64,000 nucleotides of DNA from Entomospira nematocerorum (lineage in GTDB: Bacteria > Spirochaetota > Spirochaetia > WRBN01). The notes under the pieces were generated by a model. It was not told the DNA's origin. It made no database searches and saw only the letters and a list, made by a program, of their open reading frames with translations. The stretch is taken from contig NZ_CP118168.1 of assembly GCF_028748105.1 (NCBI RefSeq), positions 558,001 to 622,000 on the forward strand, given 5' to 3'. Positions 43,601-52,530 of the stretch are shown one piece after another (the first letter of the stretch is position 1; each line of letters begins with the position of its first letter). The position numbers and the translations under genes are program-made.

Positions 43601-46600
43601 GGCTATCGCTGCACAGCAGAAGATTTTAATGCAGGAGTTAGAAAGCATTAAACAGGAACAAGAAAGTCTTATTCATGAGTCACTAGGACTGATTGGAGAG
43701 CAACATGATGATGCCATTCAGCGTTTAAAAGAATTAGAAACTAAAATACAACTTCTAGAAGAGGAACTCACTCTTAATGTTACTATGTATAAAGATGAGT
43801 TATCAAATCGTATTGTGCAAGGCCAAGATGAAGCTACACAACAAATTGCACAGATATCTCATGAAGTAGAGTCTGTATCAGAACTTTGGCAAAATCGTAT
43901 TGAGCAACTGCAGGAGCAAGCACTCATACATGATGATCGAGCAAGAGAGCTACAGGAGAGTGTTGAACAACAGTGGAAAGATCGCTTTGATGCGTTAAAT
44001 GATGAGATCACGCAGTGGATGGATGGTGTTGATCAACGTAGTAATCAACAGGCACAGCAGGTTGAAAATTTATGGTCAAAGCAGTTAGAGGAGCTTCGTT
44101 ATGCTTTAGATAAGCGTACGGAGGAGGCAACTCTTTATGCGAAGAGCGTTGAGGAGAGCTGGAGGGAGAGATTTGAGTCATTAAATCGTGCACTGGATAC
44201 ACGTGTGAGTAGTGCAGAGGCAGATATTGATGCGGCTATTGAGACTACTGGAGCTGTATGGCGCGAGAAGATGAATGATGCTACACAAAAGATCGAAGAG
44301 CGACGCGATCAACTTTTAGAGGTAACATCTGATTTATATCAGCAGGTTGAGGAGCAGCAGAAGGAGACTAGAAACCTTGCACAAGAGATGGAGTTAGAAC
44401 ATCTTGAGCAGCGTAATAAGCTACAAGAGCTGTTTAGTGACCAAGATCATCGCTGGCAAGAGCATATGAAGAATGCACAGCAGCGCTGGCAAGAACATAT
44501 GGAGAAGGCTAGTGCAGTTTTTGATGAAAAACTTGCTTATGCGAGAGCGAGTGCTCAAGAAATGGAGCAGAATTGGCAACAAGAGCTTGCAATGTTAAAT
44601 GATCGGCTGGAACACCAAAATCGTGAATTACTAAAGAAGAGCGTTGGTCTTGATGCTGCGCAAGAGTTAATTGAGAGTCGCATTACAACTTTGGAGAGTA
44701 GTGCTTTTGATGAATTTACACAACAAAGAGAAAATTTAAGAAAACAAGTATCTGAGAGATTAGAGGTTTTGGCGCAGGAAATGCGTGCTGATTGGGAGAC
44801 AAAACTTGGCAGTCTTAAAGAAGGGTTTATCCAGCAAGTAGATGAAATGGAACTTTTTACAAGTGATCTCAAGGCAAATCAAGAGCTTGCTGAGGGTCAA
44901 CAGGTAAGGTTTAATGAAGAGTTAGATAAGCTTACTCGTGAGATGAGACAAAGTCTTGCTGAAGTAGAGCATCTAGGGAGTCAAGCTTTAGAGAGTCTAC
45001 AGATGAGTATCGAGCAGATGACACAAGAGACCCATACAATTGCTGGGGTCTTCGCACATGATGTTGAAGATCATAAGAATAAAGTGGATGATCTCTATCA
45101 TATGATTGACGAACAGTTTAATCAAGCTTATCAGAAATTAGAAAAGCGTACTGATGAGCTGAGTCATGCTTTGTTGAGTGAGCTAGAAGAGAAGCGACGA
45201 CTCATTGTAAAAGAAGAAAACCAAGTGGATGCACAAATTCACAGTTTGAAGGAGCATATCCAGTTACAGAGTGAACAGCTTAATCTAGAGCTTCTACAGC
45301 AGTTAGAGGAGCAGAAAAACCAGTTAGAAAAAGAACAACTTGCACTAACAGATAAGCTGGATCGAATTCGGGCTGATATCGAACAGACACAAGAGAGTCT
45401 TTTAGAACGACTTGCACGTTTAGAGCAAGAACAAGGGGTCTATAAAGAAGAGATACAGCAGCATTGGCAAGAATTTAGTACGTCTTGGCGTTCAGAAGAG
45501 GAGCAATCTTTACAGCACATGCGTGAACACTTAATACAAGGTGAAAATGGCCTATCAAGTGTACAGAATAAGTTACAAGAGATAACGCATGCAATTGAAG
45601 AGAGTCACAGTGCATATGAATCCTGGTTGCACGAAGAACGATCAACATTGGAAGAGAAGCATGTTGAGCAGACGATGTGGATGGATGAGCAGCGTGCATC
45701 GTTAGATAATTATAATAAGGAGTACTTCTCTTCTTTAGAGCAAGAGAAACAGATGCTATACGATCGACTCACGGCAGAAGAGTCTGAGTTAAAGATGCAA
45801 TTTGTTGCTATGCAAGGTCGATTATCGCAAATGAGCGAACTATATGAGGCTGATTTGAACACACAGGTCAAACAGATGTTGGATACCGTACAACATTCAT
45901 TAGTCCAAGTCGAGGGAGATCGTCAATTAGCTATTGAGAAAGCTGCACGGTTATATCAAGATCTGGAGGATGTCTATCAAGAGAGAAGACAAGATCTTAT
46001 GATACAAATTGAGCGTCAATTGGATGATATTAGCCAGGAAAATGCAACATGGCGTCAACTCTATGAGGAATATGGGAAAGAGACCACAGAGCAATTGGAG
46101 AGCTGGAAAACTTATTTGGAATCGATGCAGCAAAGTCTTCAGCAAGAGGAAGGTCGTTACCGGACGGAGGTAGCAGAACTTATTGCAAGTTTACATCATG
46201 AATCTGATGCAAAGCAAAGTGATATTGCGATAGCATTAGAGCAAGAAAAAGAACGCATTGATCGAGAGTTACAGCAGATACATCAACAGATTCTTGCAAA
46301 GCAGACAGAGATGATGCAGGAGGTGCAAGAGCGTAAAGAGCATGTAGAGATTGCCCTAGAACAAATTACTTATGAGGTTGAACAGCATAACATAGAGCTA
46401 GCTGCGGGGGTCAAAAAGCATGATGAGGAGATTACCGCTTATGCTATCATGTTGCAAGAAGAGTTAAAAGGTGTCAGTAAAAACCAAGAGAATCACTTGC
46501 AGCGCTTAATCCAGGAACAAGAAGAGAGAATGGATAATTTTGGTAGTCAGATTCAACAGAAAGAGAATGATTATGCTGCCATTATTGAGGAGCGAATTTC

Positions 46601-49600
46601 ATACGCAGAATTTGTTTGGAGTGATCTTTCTGAGAGCTTTGAGGCTAAGGAGCAAATTTATAATGCGCGAGTGACACAAATGCTCGAGGATTTAAGTCTT
46701 CAGTCTCATGACTTAGAGCAACAATTCACGCAAAAGGTAGAGTATCTCCAGCTACAGTTAGAGGAGAGAATTCAGGGTGTAGATCAGGGCTGGGTAGAAT
46801 TTAACGAGAAGCTGAGTTCAAAGCAAAATGAATTTTCTCAAGATTATCACGAACGGCTTGAAGTAGTTCTAGCATCTCTACATAATGTAGAGACACAGCT
46901 GAAGGAAAAGCAACTGAATTTTGAGAATGATTTTAGTGAAAGATTACAAGTAGCGATAGAAAAGTTGCGTCATGTTCAAGAAGAATTTGATCGTAAACAG
47001 ACAGAATTTGATGAAGAGTTAGCCTCTCGAATAGCCATAGCTGGAGATGCTTTGACACGATTGGAGGGTGAGTTCGCACTAAAACGTGCAGAGCTTGAAG
47101 AGTCGTTAATTGCTCGTGTAGCGGCCGCAGGTGAAAACTTGGATGTCATTGGAGAGCGACTTTCTGCACGGTATACGGACTTTGAGCAAGAGTTAAAGGT
47201 GAAGTTAAACGCAGCTCTAGAGGATGCGGCTGTAGCTCAAGAGGAGATTATTGCACAAAAGGCTGTCATGCAAAAACATCTACAAACTGAGGTGGAGCAA
47301 GCAGAACAAGAGTTGAAATCATTGATGGCTTCACTGACTTATGAGCAGGTTGATCGCTATAAAGATCTGATGAGTGAACAGGAGATTGAATATCGTAAGG
47401 CGATGGAGCAAACCCAAGAACAATTTCAGATTATGCTAGAACAGGTGGATCAGCAAAAGCAGTTTGTTAGTGAGCAGCTAGAAAATTTTGAGGAAAATTT
47501 TGAAGAGCGCTTTGAAAAAGCTGTCCGTGATAATGAGGAATTTAAGGGTGCTTTAGAGGCTCAAAAAGCTGATCTTCTTGCTCAAGCACAGCAACAAAGT
47601 GAACGATTAGAAGAGATTGTTGATGCACTTTCAGCTGAGCTTATTGAACGCAAGGATCGTATTTTTACTTCATTTGAGGATCGTTTGAACTTTAATGAGG
47701 AACAATTACAAGAGCGCATTAAGCTACTAGAGCAGGAGCTCAATCAACAACAGGTTTTATTTGATCAGTACCAAGAGAATTTTAAAGAACAGTCGAATAC
47801 AATTAGTGAAAAGCAGGAGAATCTCTTTGCCGAGCTAATGGAGTCTCTCATTGCAAAAGAGAAAGATTTAGAGCGGGTTGCGATCGATAAAGCTAAAACA
47901 ATTGAATTACATGTCATGCAAACGCTTGATTATCGTATTGTTGAGCTGGAGGCAAGGGCAAAGGAGATGCAGGATGTGGCTCATGCACTTGAGCAGGAGA
48001 GTCAGCATCGTATTCAGGATTATCGTCGCATGATGGAGGGTCGACTCTCAGAAATTACTGGTAGTATGGAGTTGGCACATGAGGATCTCAAAGAGAAACA
48101 CCACCATTTAGAGGAGCTACGTAATCTCTTGGGTGAACAGCTAATGAGCACTAGAGAGAATGCTCTGCGTGAGTTAATGCGTGGACAAGAAGAGCTGCAA
48201 AATTTAATTCGTAGTACGATTAAGCAGACTGGTGAAGATCTTAGTCTTGATGTTATGGGAACGATCGAGGATCGACTGAATGATTATGAAGAGTCGCTCA
48301 AGGTTAAAATGCGTCGACTTGAAAACTTTATCACTGATGTGGATGCACTAGAGGATTCCTTGCAGGCTAGTTTGCGGGATGTGAGTGAACGTATTGCAGA
48401 ACAGCTTGTATCATTTGAGAGTGATGTCAAGCATAAGCATGATAGAGAGGTAGAGCGTGCAAGTTTAAATCTTGATCGACTTACTCAAAGTATTACACAG
48501 CTAGAATCGGATCTTCATGTTATGATTGGAGAGGTCAATCAGCGTATTCATTTAGATCTCAGCAACTTGGAGAGTGATATTCGTGAGAAGCATAGTCAAG
48601 AGATGGAGCGTGCACACGTAAGTATGCAGGCGGTGGAGCAGGCTATTACGGCGATGGAGAGTCGTCTTGCAAATATGCGTCAAGAAACGCTCGATCAAGT
48701 TGGTGGGCGTCTCTCTCAATTTGAGCAGATGTTTAATGAGGATATTACGCGAAAAGAAGAGGTATTACGTCAAAGAGTGCAGGAGTGGCAGTATGCCTAT
48801 GAAACTAAACTAGCTACCTTTGAGCAAGAGCAACATCAAGCACGATTAGAGTTAGGTGAAAATTATCAAGATCGATATAGAGAGTTGTTAGATGATTTAA
48901 CAACACGAACACAGGAGCAGATGCGTCTCTTTAAGAGTGAGAGTGAGGATCTTATTCGTAGTACAAGTAGTGATGTTAAACATGTACACGAGCAGGTACA
49001 GCAGCTACAGCAAAGTATGCAAAAGCGTCTAGAAGAAATTAGTATACGAGCAAAAGCTGAGTTAGATACACGCTTGATGGAGGTTCAACAAACGCTTCTA
49101 CAGGATTTAGAGAATCAACAGCAGCGCATTCATGCTGATCTAGAGCAAACCCAAAATATGAGTCAGCAGCAATTACAGCAGTTCCAAGGTAGTATGGGAG
49201 AGGAGATGCATCGCTTTGAACAGCAGGTAGTTGAGCAGGTTATCCATGTTAAAGAGCAAACACGCCTTCAGTTACAGGATATTGACACAGAGTTAGCTAA
49301 AGAGCGCAAGCAACTCATCTCTATGCTTGATGAATATAAGAGTGAGTTACTTCAATGGAAGTCTATGAGTGATGAGGCAGCTACTTCGCTTGAAAAAGAG
49401 TTAGAAGATAAGTATCTTGACTTGAGAACAAAAGTGGAAGAGCATGTACGAATATTACAGGATGAATTCGCAAGAGAGCGGGACTTAGTTGTGGGGCAAG
49501 GCTTAGCAGAACGAGAGAAGATTACAGAACAGTTAGATGCATTAAGTATCAAGGCCGCACACTTAGCAAATTCATTTGAGGATCAAAGTGCAGTAGCAAT

Positions 49601-50732
49601 GACAAATATGCAAGAAGAGATCTTGCAGTTACAGGATCAGTTTACTGCACAAGTAAGTGAATTTAAGCGTAGTATCGATGCGCAGATGCAGGAGACACAA
49701 GATAGTGCCCAACAGCTCATGACAGATGCTTTTAATATGCGTGATGAGGTATTAGAGACAATTAATAGACAAAGTCATGTGATTATAGGTAAATTAGAGG
49801 AGCTAGAGCAACGACAACAATCTCTGGCCTCTATGACGCCACTGGTGGAAGAGATTACTCTATTTAAGGATAATCTCACTCTTACACTAGAAGATCTGCA
49901 GCTACAAACAGCAACAATGGATGGACGTCGTGAAGAGGTACAGGAGCTACAGTTAAATGTAAATGCCGCATTAGAGGCAAGTGCGTCTTTAGATATGAAG
50001 ATACAAAAAATGCAGGACGCTGAAGTTACGTTTGAACATATGATGCAGCAAGTTTCCAATATGGAGCAGACATATGATACTATTACGAGTAAAGCACAAG
50101 GATTGGCTACGTTGCATGATCAGTTACGTGATATACAAGAGAGTGTTGTAGAGCTACAGCAAAAAGAAGAGAGCATTCGTAAGCAAGCATTGGAGTTAGA
50201 AAGCTATGTGGAGAGTGTTCAGGAACAGGAAAAGATTATGCAGGGACAGATAGAGAGAACAAGTGTGTTGAATGATGCAATTACTCGTTCTGTTGGTCAG
50301 GTAGAGCAGATGCAATTAAGCTTGGAGGAAGTCGCCTTACAGATGAGGAGTATTGATGAGCAACGTACAAAAGTGGATTATCTTTTGAAATTCTTTGAAA
50401 ACTCTGAGGAAAAGGTTATTGATATGGAGAATCGTGTGACAAAGATTGATGTCATGCGTGATTGGATTGTGGAAGCTGAAGATCGTTTGGATAAATTACA
50501 TCGTGGGGCTAAAAATGCGATGCGTACTATTGGAACGATGGGTATTGATAGTGCTCTTCCTGAAGAAGACATCACTGATGTACAGCCTAAAAAGAGTAAG
50601 GCAGTTAATAAGAAGGAGGCGATTATTCGTCTTTATGAGGAGGGTTGGTCTGTGGAACAAATTGCAAAACAGTTGAAAGTTCCAATTGGCCAGGTTACGC
50701 TAGAGATTGATCGACGCAATAATCAGTCATAG
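37665..50732 (+). CDS. Giant membrane-anchored coiled-coil protein (SpiroCoCo-like), 29-residue periodicity
   Basis: 4,355 residues from ATG 37665 (AAAGG 9 bp upstream; a TTG three codons earlier was rejected). Three parts are visible: a membrane helix at about 4-21; a Glu/Gln-rich rod over about 40-4300, in which by eye I find no proline before residue 4059 and no cysteine; and a C-terminal helix-turn-helix at about 4316-4350 (IIRLYEEGWSVEQIAKQLKV). The rod shows a 29-residue repeat, that is eight core positions per 29 residues (3.625 per turn), clearest at 2964-3224 and in Trp spacing at 1531-1821. A continuous helix of this length would extend about 0.6 micrometre. Large proteins of this layout are a spirochaete feature; a filament or envelope-spacing role is inference. 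No frameshift is visible over 13 kb, implying selection. Confidence 0.9.
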   Translation: MDLFNIGNIIVLLISVGLFLSARRSDKNDRSMSGVQRFFDRKQKELEDYVQQTTQQVHDLFSELESHDKTGREILKRVEEDVREIVSRGEALNEVKNLVLSFTAERDQVFESLENLKNDAKILDETMKKSQKVQEKVEKIEAHASRILVDLAERNDEALRSQQEAFSQLIEQESSDIKSRLTEQITLAQTLQNEIHNVVEQKEQVLMTSLKAYAAEMHRIEEVYQTHLGQMEEQAKSMESEGLFQIKQNIEGQFSNLQKLTNELFEQESSRFSRALEHQVDEFSQFTQKYRDIEEDLGYRFNELADQAMRMEAERHAFEEQMRSLEVFMQGEFKEKADILEQQLEHQVETLSKDIQLDLEQKIDRAKEQALSQVHHVEIMNDTLRDKLHEIEVLVGEEHQQLSARMQGMLHQIEGERVALAERIIGDHNALNAALDDMQDHYQQWLKDADAILSLKQQEMDSRIEQEQVHWSEMAVSLQQDYDSWRDTFSQHVKQEQEEIQQKFAIQQEDLQDTAQQLDRAISEQKEILKEQLESKLVEVGHELLSLQEQQHQELQNSLGIKAIEVEEAFKKQLQKSADLAEGLDQQYSYLEQQIKEIENQVLIGYQTNQNLVVDELQRLETLSKAQFDANLAKIQQESQEHMQLLEQELAMRLAQAQEAMAQHELQLSDQVEQINQQFLNLEDFHQELKQNLLKQEEQSVQKLEEFQVNIDAIYSDLETFVASQVAASEQSAFNMVQAEVQDLHQRWQDRLSDVDVEMTRNQQHLKDLADDFTATHTELKERYAELESVYEDRIVHEKDQYAQLVSELEQTLRDAVDANITTITSQVHAWYAQVEQGQSQVATDVGVFQSNISEQLAAISERVSLHKDTVESQQYGVQEEMQRVVENLQSEWRQLEQEWQAEQEQLHQIAAQGTESLREKIMIFSTTLEEQHEASLETVRQWFEQFETFKGEAAEKAQESMRAGLEQITQERNHWLGEYTNWKEETLRLLDLERLEVSEIEQAFTQKMQELEERLTQRVSDSLSQISDLEGSWKRRFLGVEEEFDERKESFDQYLSLLDKQVSDLKEHLQEEFLEQETQWRTARLEREAALESTMQELLDRVNEQQDVLHHQLQGVEQQWQEDLTKLELGMEEGKSKAGEDIQTLQQAIAETIQAEKTALEEHRQLLTSAWQEEFNQLSAQWQERDLRFLEQINTVQGRLEEDLAGMIVQMKERVEETLRLENLSALERVEELKQTAELLSEESDDIKQRLADTKEFWLEEIHQMTQELTDHMQNAYEYSQKSETVLKEATSKIEEQIQAREEEFEHLNERWKENLQAQQHQLVTLDEEIKSQLTQLEDLLKAEVDKKELALLEEQEKALRGWQERQAEWQAGQQVTFLSLEQDQKEWQENWHNKLVQWRDEVSLESKEAQDKYGEEKNNLIAFYEAQFKTVSEQAELLEGAWRERYETYTNGLSDQLRSSERRIEEALSEWSSRMEEAQSQVGDRLGEVDTIAAELSRNWQENFDRFEHQMKEKIEATERTLLTLEDEWQSRLEVSRNIAQERLDSMESWSSQLENILADKYDALKLLLDEKSAVLDASSQESLQEWQLEIDVLKEHFKSKVAVVDGELEQAKQKLLGDAEQWHHVYMEERHKVQSTIDEQEERWSRQLQEYQNRVESDLLLVSDTKLAIEEHWQEQFTLLEEQASRRINEAADRSVELQEKWGSQLEEMDRLLQERIEEADQRSQLLLEQIDQKSQVIDGELNEQLLLALDKVRVFEEDWHTQWQELLAHMESSRAELQTRLQEIAMASTQEQENLRAEWQLSLEEFVERKDQLEQAWQSHQDEEKRQLEAIYQRHAELSQEWQREITIQKDAIQQRLLEEEVSLQEQVSVMHTRLQELNQTTESSLKLEQEAIIQRAQDGQKRFLEELDAFDHKYSENKELILMHWQQERSDLEQHIQKERDEVESLIEALHAKHQEQQEYINHEFALQQGIMNEAIAAQQKILMQELESIKQEQESLIHESLGLIGEQHDDAIQRLKELETKIQLLEEELTLNVTMYKDELSNRIVQGQDEATQQIAQISHEVESVSELWQNRIEQLQEQALIHDDRARELQESVEQQWKDRFDALNDEITQWMDGVDQRSNQQAQQVENLWSKQLEELRYALDKRTEEATLYAKSVEESWRERFESLNRALDTRVSSAEADIDAAIETTGAVWREKMNDATQKIEERRDQLLEVTSDLYQQVEEQQKETRNLAQEMELEHLEQRNKLQELFSDQDHRWQEHMKNAQQRWQEHMEKASAVFDEKLAYARASAQEMEQNWQQELAMLNDRLEHQNRELLKKSVGLDAAQELIESRITTLESSAFDEFTQQRENLRKQVSERLEVLAQEMRADWETKLGSLKEGFIQQVDEMELFTSDLKANQELAEGQQVRFNEELDKLTREMRQSLAEVEHLGSQALESLQMSIEQMTQETHTIAGVFAHDVEDHKNKVDDLYHMIDEQFNQAYQKLEKRTDELSHALLSELEEKRRLIVKEENQVDAQIHSLKEHIQLQSEQLNLELLQQLEEQKNQLEKEQLALTDKLDRIRADIEQTQESLLERLARLEQEQGVYKEEIQQHWQEFSTSWRSEEEQSLQHMREHLIQGENGLSSVQNKLQEITHAIEESHSAYESWLHEERSTLEEKHVEQTMWMDEQRASLDNYNKEYFSSLEQEKQMLYDRLTAEESELKMQFVAMQGRLSQMSELYEADLNTQVKQMLDTVQHSLVQVEGDRQLAIEKAARLYQDLEDVYQERRQDLMIQIERQLDDISQENATWRQLYEEYGKETTEQLESWKTYLESMQQSLQQEEGRYRTEVAELIASLHHESDAKQSDIAIALEQEKERIDRELQQIHQQILAKQTEMMQEVQERKEHVEIALEQITYEVEQHNIELAAGVKKHDEEITAYAIMLQEELKGVSKNQENHLQRLIQEQEERMDNFGSQIQQKENDYAAIIEERISYAEFVWSDLSESFEAKEQIYNARVTQMLEDLSLQSHDLEQQFTQKVEYLQLQLEERIQGVDQGWVEFNEKLSSKQNEFSQDYHERLEVVLASLHNVETQLKEKQLNFENDFSERLQVAIEKLRHVQEEFDRKQTEFDEELASRIAIAGDALTRLEGEFALKRAELEESLIARVAAAGENLDVIGERLSARYTDFEQELKVKLNAALEDAAVAQEEIIAQKAVMQKHLQTEVEQAEQELKSLMASLTYEQVDRYKDLMSEQEIEYRKAMEQTQEQFQIMLEQVDQQKQFVSEQLENFEENFEERFEKAVRDNEEFKGALEAQKADLLAQAQQQSERLEEIVDALSAELIERKDRIFTSFEDRLNFNEEQLQERIKLLEQELNQQQVLFDQYQENFKEQSNTISEKQENLFAELMESLIAKEKDLERVAIDKAKTIELHVMQTLDYRIVELEARAKEMQDVAHALEQESQHRIQDYRRMMEGRLSEITGSMELAHEDLKEKHHHLEELRNLLGEQLMSTRENALRELMRGQEELQNLIRSTIKQTGEDLSLDVMGTIEDRLNDYEESLKVKMRRLENFITDVDALEDSLQASLRDVSERIAEQLVSFESDVKHKHDREVERASLNLDRLTQSITQLESDLHVMIGEVNQRIHLDLSNLESDIREKHSQEMERAHVSMQAVEQAITAMESRLANMRQETLDQVGGRLSQFEQMFNEDITRKEEVLRQRVQEWQYAYETKLATFEQEQHQARLELGENYQDRYRELLDDLTTRTQEQMRLFKSESEDLIRSTSSDVKHVHEQVQQLQQSMQKRLEEISIRAKAELDTRLMEVQQTLLQDLENQQQRIHADLEQTQNMSQQQLQQFQGSMGEEMHRFEQQVVEQVIHVKEQTRLQLQDIDTELAKERKQLISMLDEYKSELLQWKSMSDEAATSLEKELEDKYLDLRTKVEEHVRILQDEFARERDLVVGQGLAEREKITEQLDALSIKAAHLANSFEDQSAVAMTNMQEEILQLQDQFTAQVSEFKRSIDAQMQETQDSAQQLMTDAFNMRDEVLETINRQSHVIIGKLEELEQRQQSLASMTPLVEEITLFKDNLTLTLEDLQLQTATMDGRREEVQELQLNVNAALEASASLDMKIQKMQDAEVTFEHMMQQVSNMEQTYDTITSKAQGLATLHDQLRDIQESVVELQQKEESIRKQALELESYVESVQEQEKIMQGQIERTSVLNDAITRSVGQVEQMQLSLEEVALQMRSIDEQRTKVDYLLKFFENSEEKVIDMENRVTKIDVMRDWIVEAEDRLDKLHRGAKNAMRTIGTMGIDSALPEEDITDVQPKKSKAVNKKEAIIRLYEEGWSVEQIAKQLKVPIGQVTLEIDRRNNQS
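46554..47336 (+). repeat. Nine consecutive ungapped 29-residue units in the giant coiled-coil protein
   Basis: Residues 2964-3224 split into nine units of exactly 29 residues (87 bp each). Recurrent features are Lys or a polar residue at position 3, hydrophobic or aromatic at 7, 11, 15 and 25, usually Leu or Trp at 22, Arg at 14 and Phe or Leu at 29. The DNA of the units is diverged, so this is an ancient structural repeat, not a recent duplication. Confidence 0.85.
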
Positions 50733-50737
50733 CTACG

Positions 50738-52513
50738 ATGGGAGTTGCAACACGTATAACTGAGGTATTAAGAAGGGTTAATCTCTTCTTAATGCTCTTT
50801 TCAATATCCTTTATCTTTTTAAGCAGTACGCACTTGTATTACTCGGAAGGTCTTCATATATGGCACTCTTTTATTATTCCCGCTGTTATCATGAGTGTTA
50901 TGGTTGTTGATATAGCTTATCAGATAGTCAAAGAGAGGTTCAATGTAATTGTTTGGTTAAGGCGATCGCTCTTTTTGTTAATCTGGACTTGTATCACGAT
51001 TATTTATGGTATCTTTCGACTCTATCCGGCTGTAAATATAATAGGCTATCAAAAATCTTTTTATGCAATGGTGTTATTACGCAGTGTTTTATTCTATTTT
51101 GGCCAGATGAATCAACAGCAGTTGAGAAAATATGTAAGTATGCTATTACAAAAGCCAGCACATATTACGGTTATGAGTTATTTGGTATTAATGGTGATGA
51201 TTGCAGTACTCTTACTTCTTCCTGTGTCTCAGTTAAGTTCTACCGAACATGGTTTGAGTATGATGAACGCTATCTTTCTTTCTGTTTCGGCTTTTTGTGT
51301 TACAGGACTTTCGCCAGTCGATATTTCTGCGATACTCAGTCCTGTGGGATTATCCATTTTATTAATAGCCGTACAGTTAGGTGGTATTGGAATTGCTTTA
51401 TTGGGATCTATCATGCTGTATGTACGTCGATCCGTGGGATTATCTGGAAGAACACTACTCGCTTACTCTTTTAGCGATGAAGCTGTATCAGATGTAGGCC
51501 GAGTAGCTCTACGCGTGATTGTCATTACACTTATCATTGAGTTAGTGGGGGCGGGATATTTTTGTTTTTACTTTCTTAAGCAAGGGTATTCTTTTTTATC
51601 TGCAATCGGTCATGGTATGTTTTTTAGTGTTTCTGCTTTTTGTAATGCAGGGTTCTCCCTCTTCCAGCATGGAATGCTTGAAGAGGTTCGCTTTGACTTC
51701 TCTTTTTTATGGATGATTAGTCTATTAGTAACTTTGGGTGTTTTGGGATTCCATTATATGTTTTATAGTACACAGCACATAAAGAATACTGTGATGCATG
51801 GTGTACGTCACCATATTCATCGGCGTGAGCAAAATTCAGCAATGAATGAAACTCTTGTGATATGGAGCGGGAATACTTTATTATTAATAACGCTTGTCTT
51901 TTTCTTTGCTTTTTATGCCTTTGAGCATCGACACTCACTCCTTGGATTTTCTGTGTTAGAGCAGTATACAGAGATATTTTTTTTAGCTGTAGAGTCAAAG
52001 ACTGCTGGTTTTATGTCTCGTGATATGACAACTTTACGATTATCCACACAACTGTTCATTTTAGTAGGTATGTTTATTGGTGGATCTTCTGGTGGAACGG
52101 CTGGAGGTGTTAAGATTAATACAATTTTAGTGATTTTTGCGGGTATGCGAGCTTTTATTATGCAACAATCTCTTGCTAAAATTGGAATGTTTAGTATCAG
52201 TTGGGATGATGTTCGCCGTGCAAATCTTTTATTTATTAGTGGTATTTTATTAATTGTCACAGCAACAATATTAATGAGTATTACAGAGAAAAATCAGGAG
52301 CCATTTTTCATGTTTTGGGAGGTTGCTTCTGCATTAGGAACAGTGGGGACTTCCATGAACTATACGTCAGACTTATCCATTTTAGGAAAAATGATTATTA
52401 TGAGTGTAATGATTATAGGACGTATGGGGGCTTTGACTTTATTTAATGTTGCACAGGAACGCACATTTAAAAAAGAACCCAGTTATCCGTTAGGAAGTAT
52501 ATACATCGGTTAG
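50738..52513 (+). CDS. ktrB: Potassium uptake channel, KtrB/TrkH family
   Basis: 591 residues. Four pore loops are recognisable: SAFCVTGLSPVD, SAFCNAGFSLF, ESKTAGFMSRD and ALGTVGTSMNYT, each with the filter glycine. The conserved GGSSGGTAGGVK follows the third pore. An N-terminal extension of about 140 residues adds roughly four membrane helices not found in the 450-residue KtrB proteins. It imports potassium and needs the KtrA ring encoded next. It starts 5 bp after the giant gene with no clear Shine-Dalgarno, so translational coupling is likely. Confidence 0.92.
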   Translation: MGVATRITEVLRRVNLFLMLFSISFIFLSSTHLYYSEGLHIWHSFIIPAVIMSVMVVDIAYQIVKERFNVIVWLRRSLFLLIWTCITIIYGIFRLYPAVNIIGYQKSFYAMVLLRSVLFYFGQMNQQQLRKYVSMLLQKPAHITVMSYLVLMVMIAVLLLLPVSQLSSTEHGLSMMNAIFLSVSAFCVTGLSPVDISAILSPVGLSILLIAVQLGGIGIALLGSIMLYVRRSVGLSGRTLLAYSFSDEAVSDVGRVALRVIVITLIIELVGAGYFCFYFLKQGYSFLSAIGHGMFFSVSAFCNAGFSLFQHGMLEEVRFDFSFLWMISLLVTLGVLGFHYMFYSTQHIKNTVMHGVRHHIHRREQNSAMNETLVIWSGNTLLLITLVFFFAFYAFEHRHSLLGFSVLEQYTEIFFLAVESKTAGFMSRDMTTLRLSTQLFILVGMFIGGSSGGTAGGVKINTILVIFAGMRAFIMQQSLAKIGMFSISWDDVRRANLLFISGILLIVTATILMSITEKNQEPFFMFWEVASALGTVGTSMNYTSDLSILGKMIIMSVMIIGRMGALTLFNVAQERTFKKEPSYPLGSIYIG

Positions 52514-52530
52514 TAGAGGGATAGGTATAG

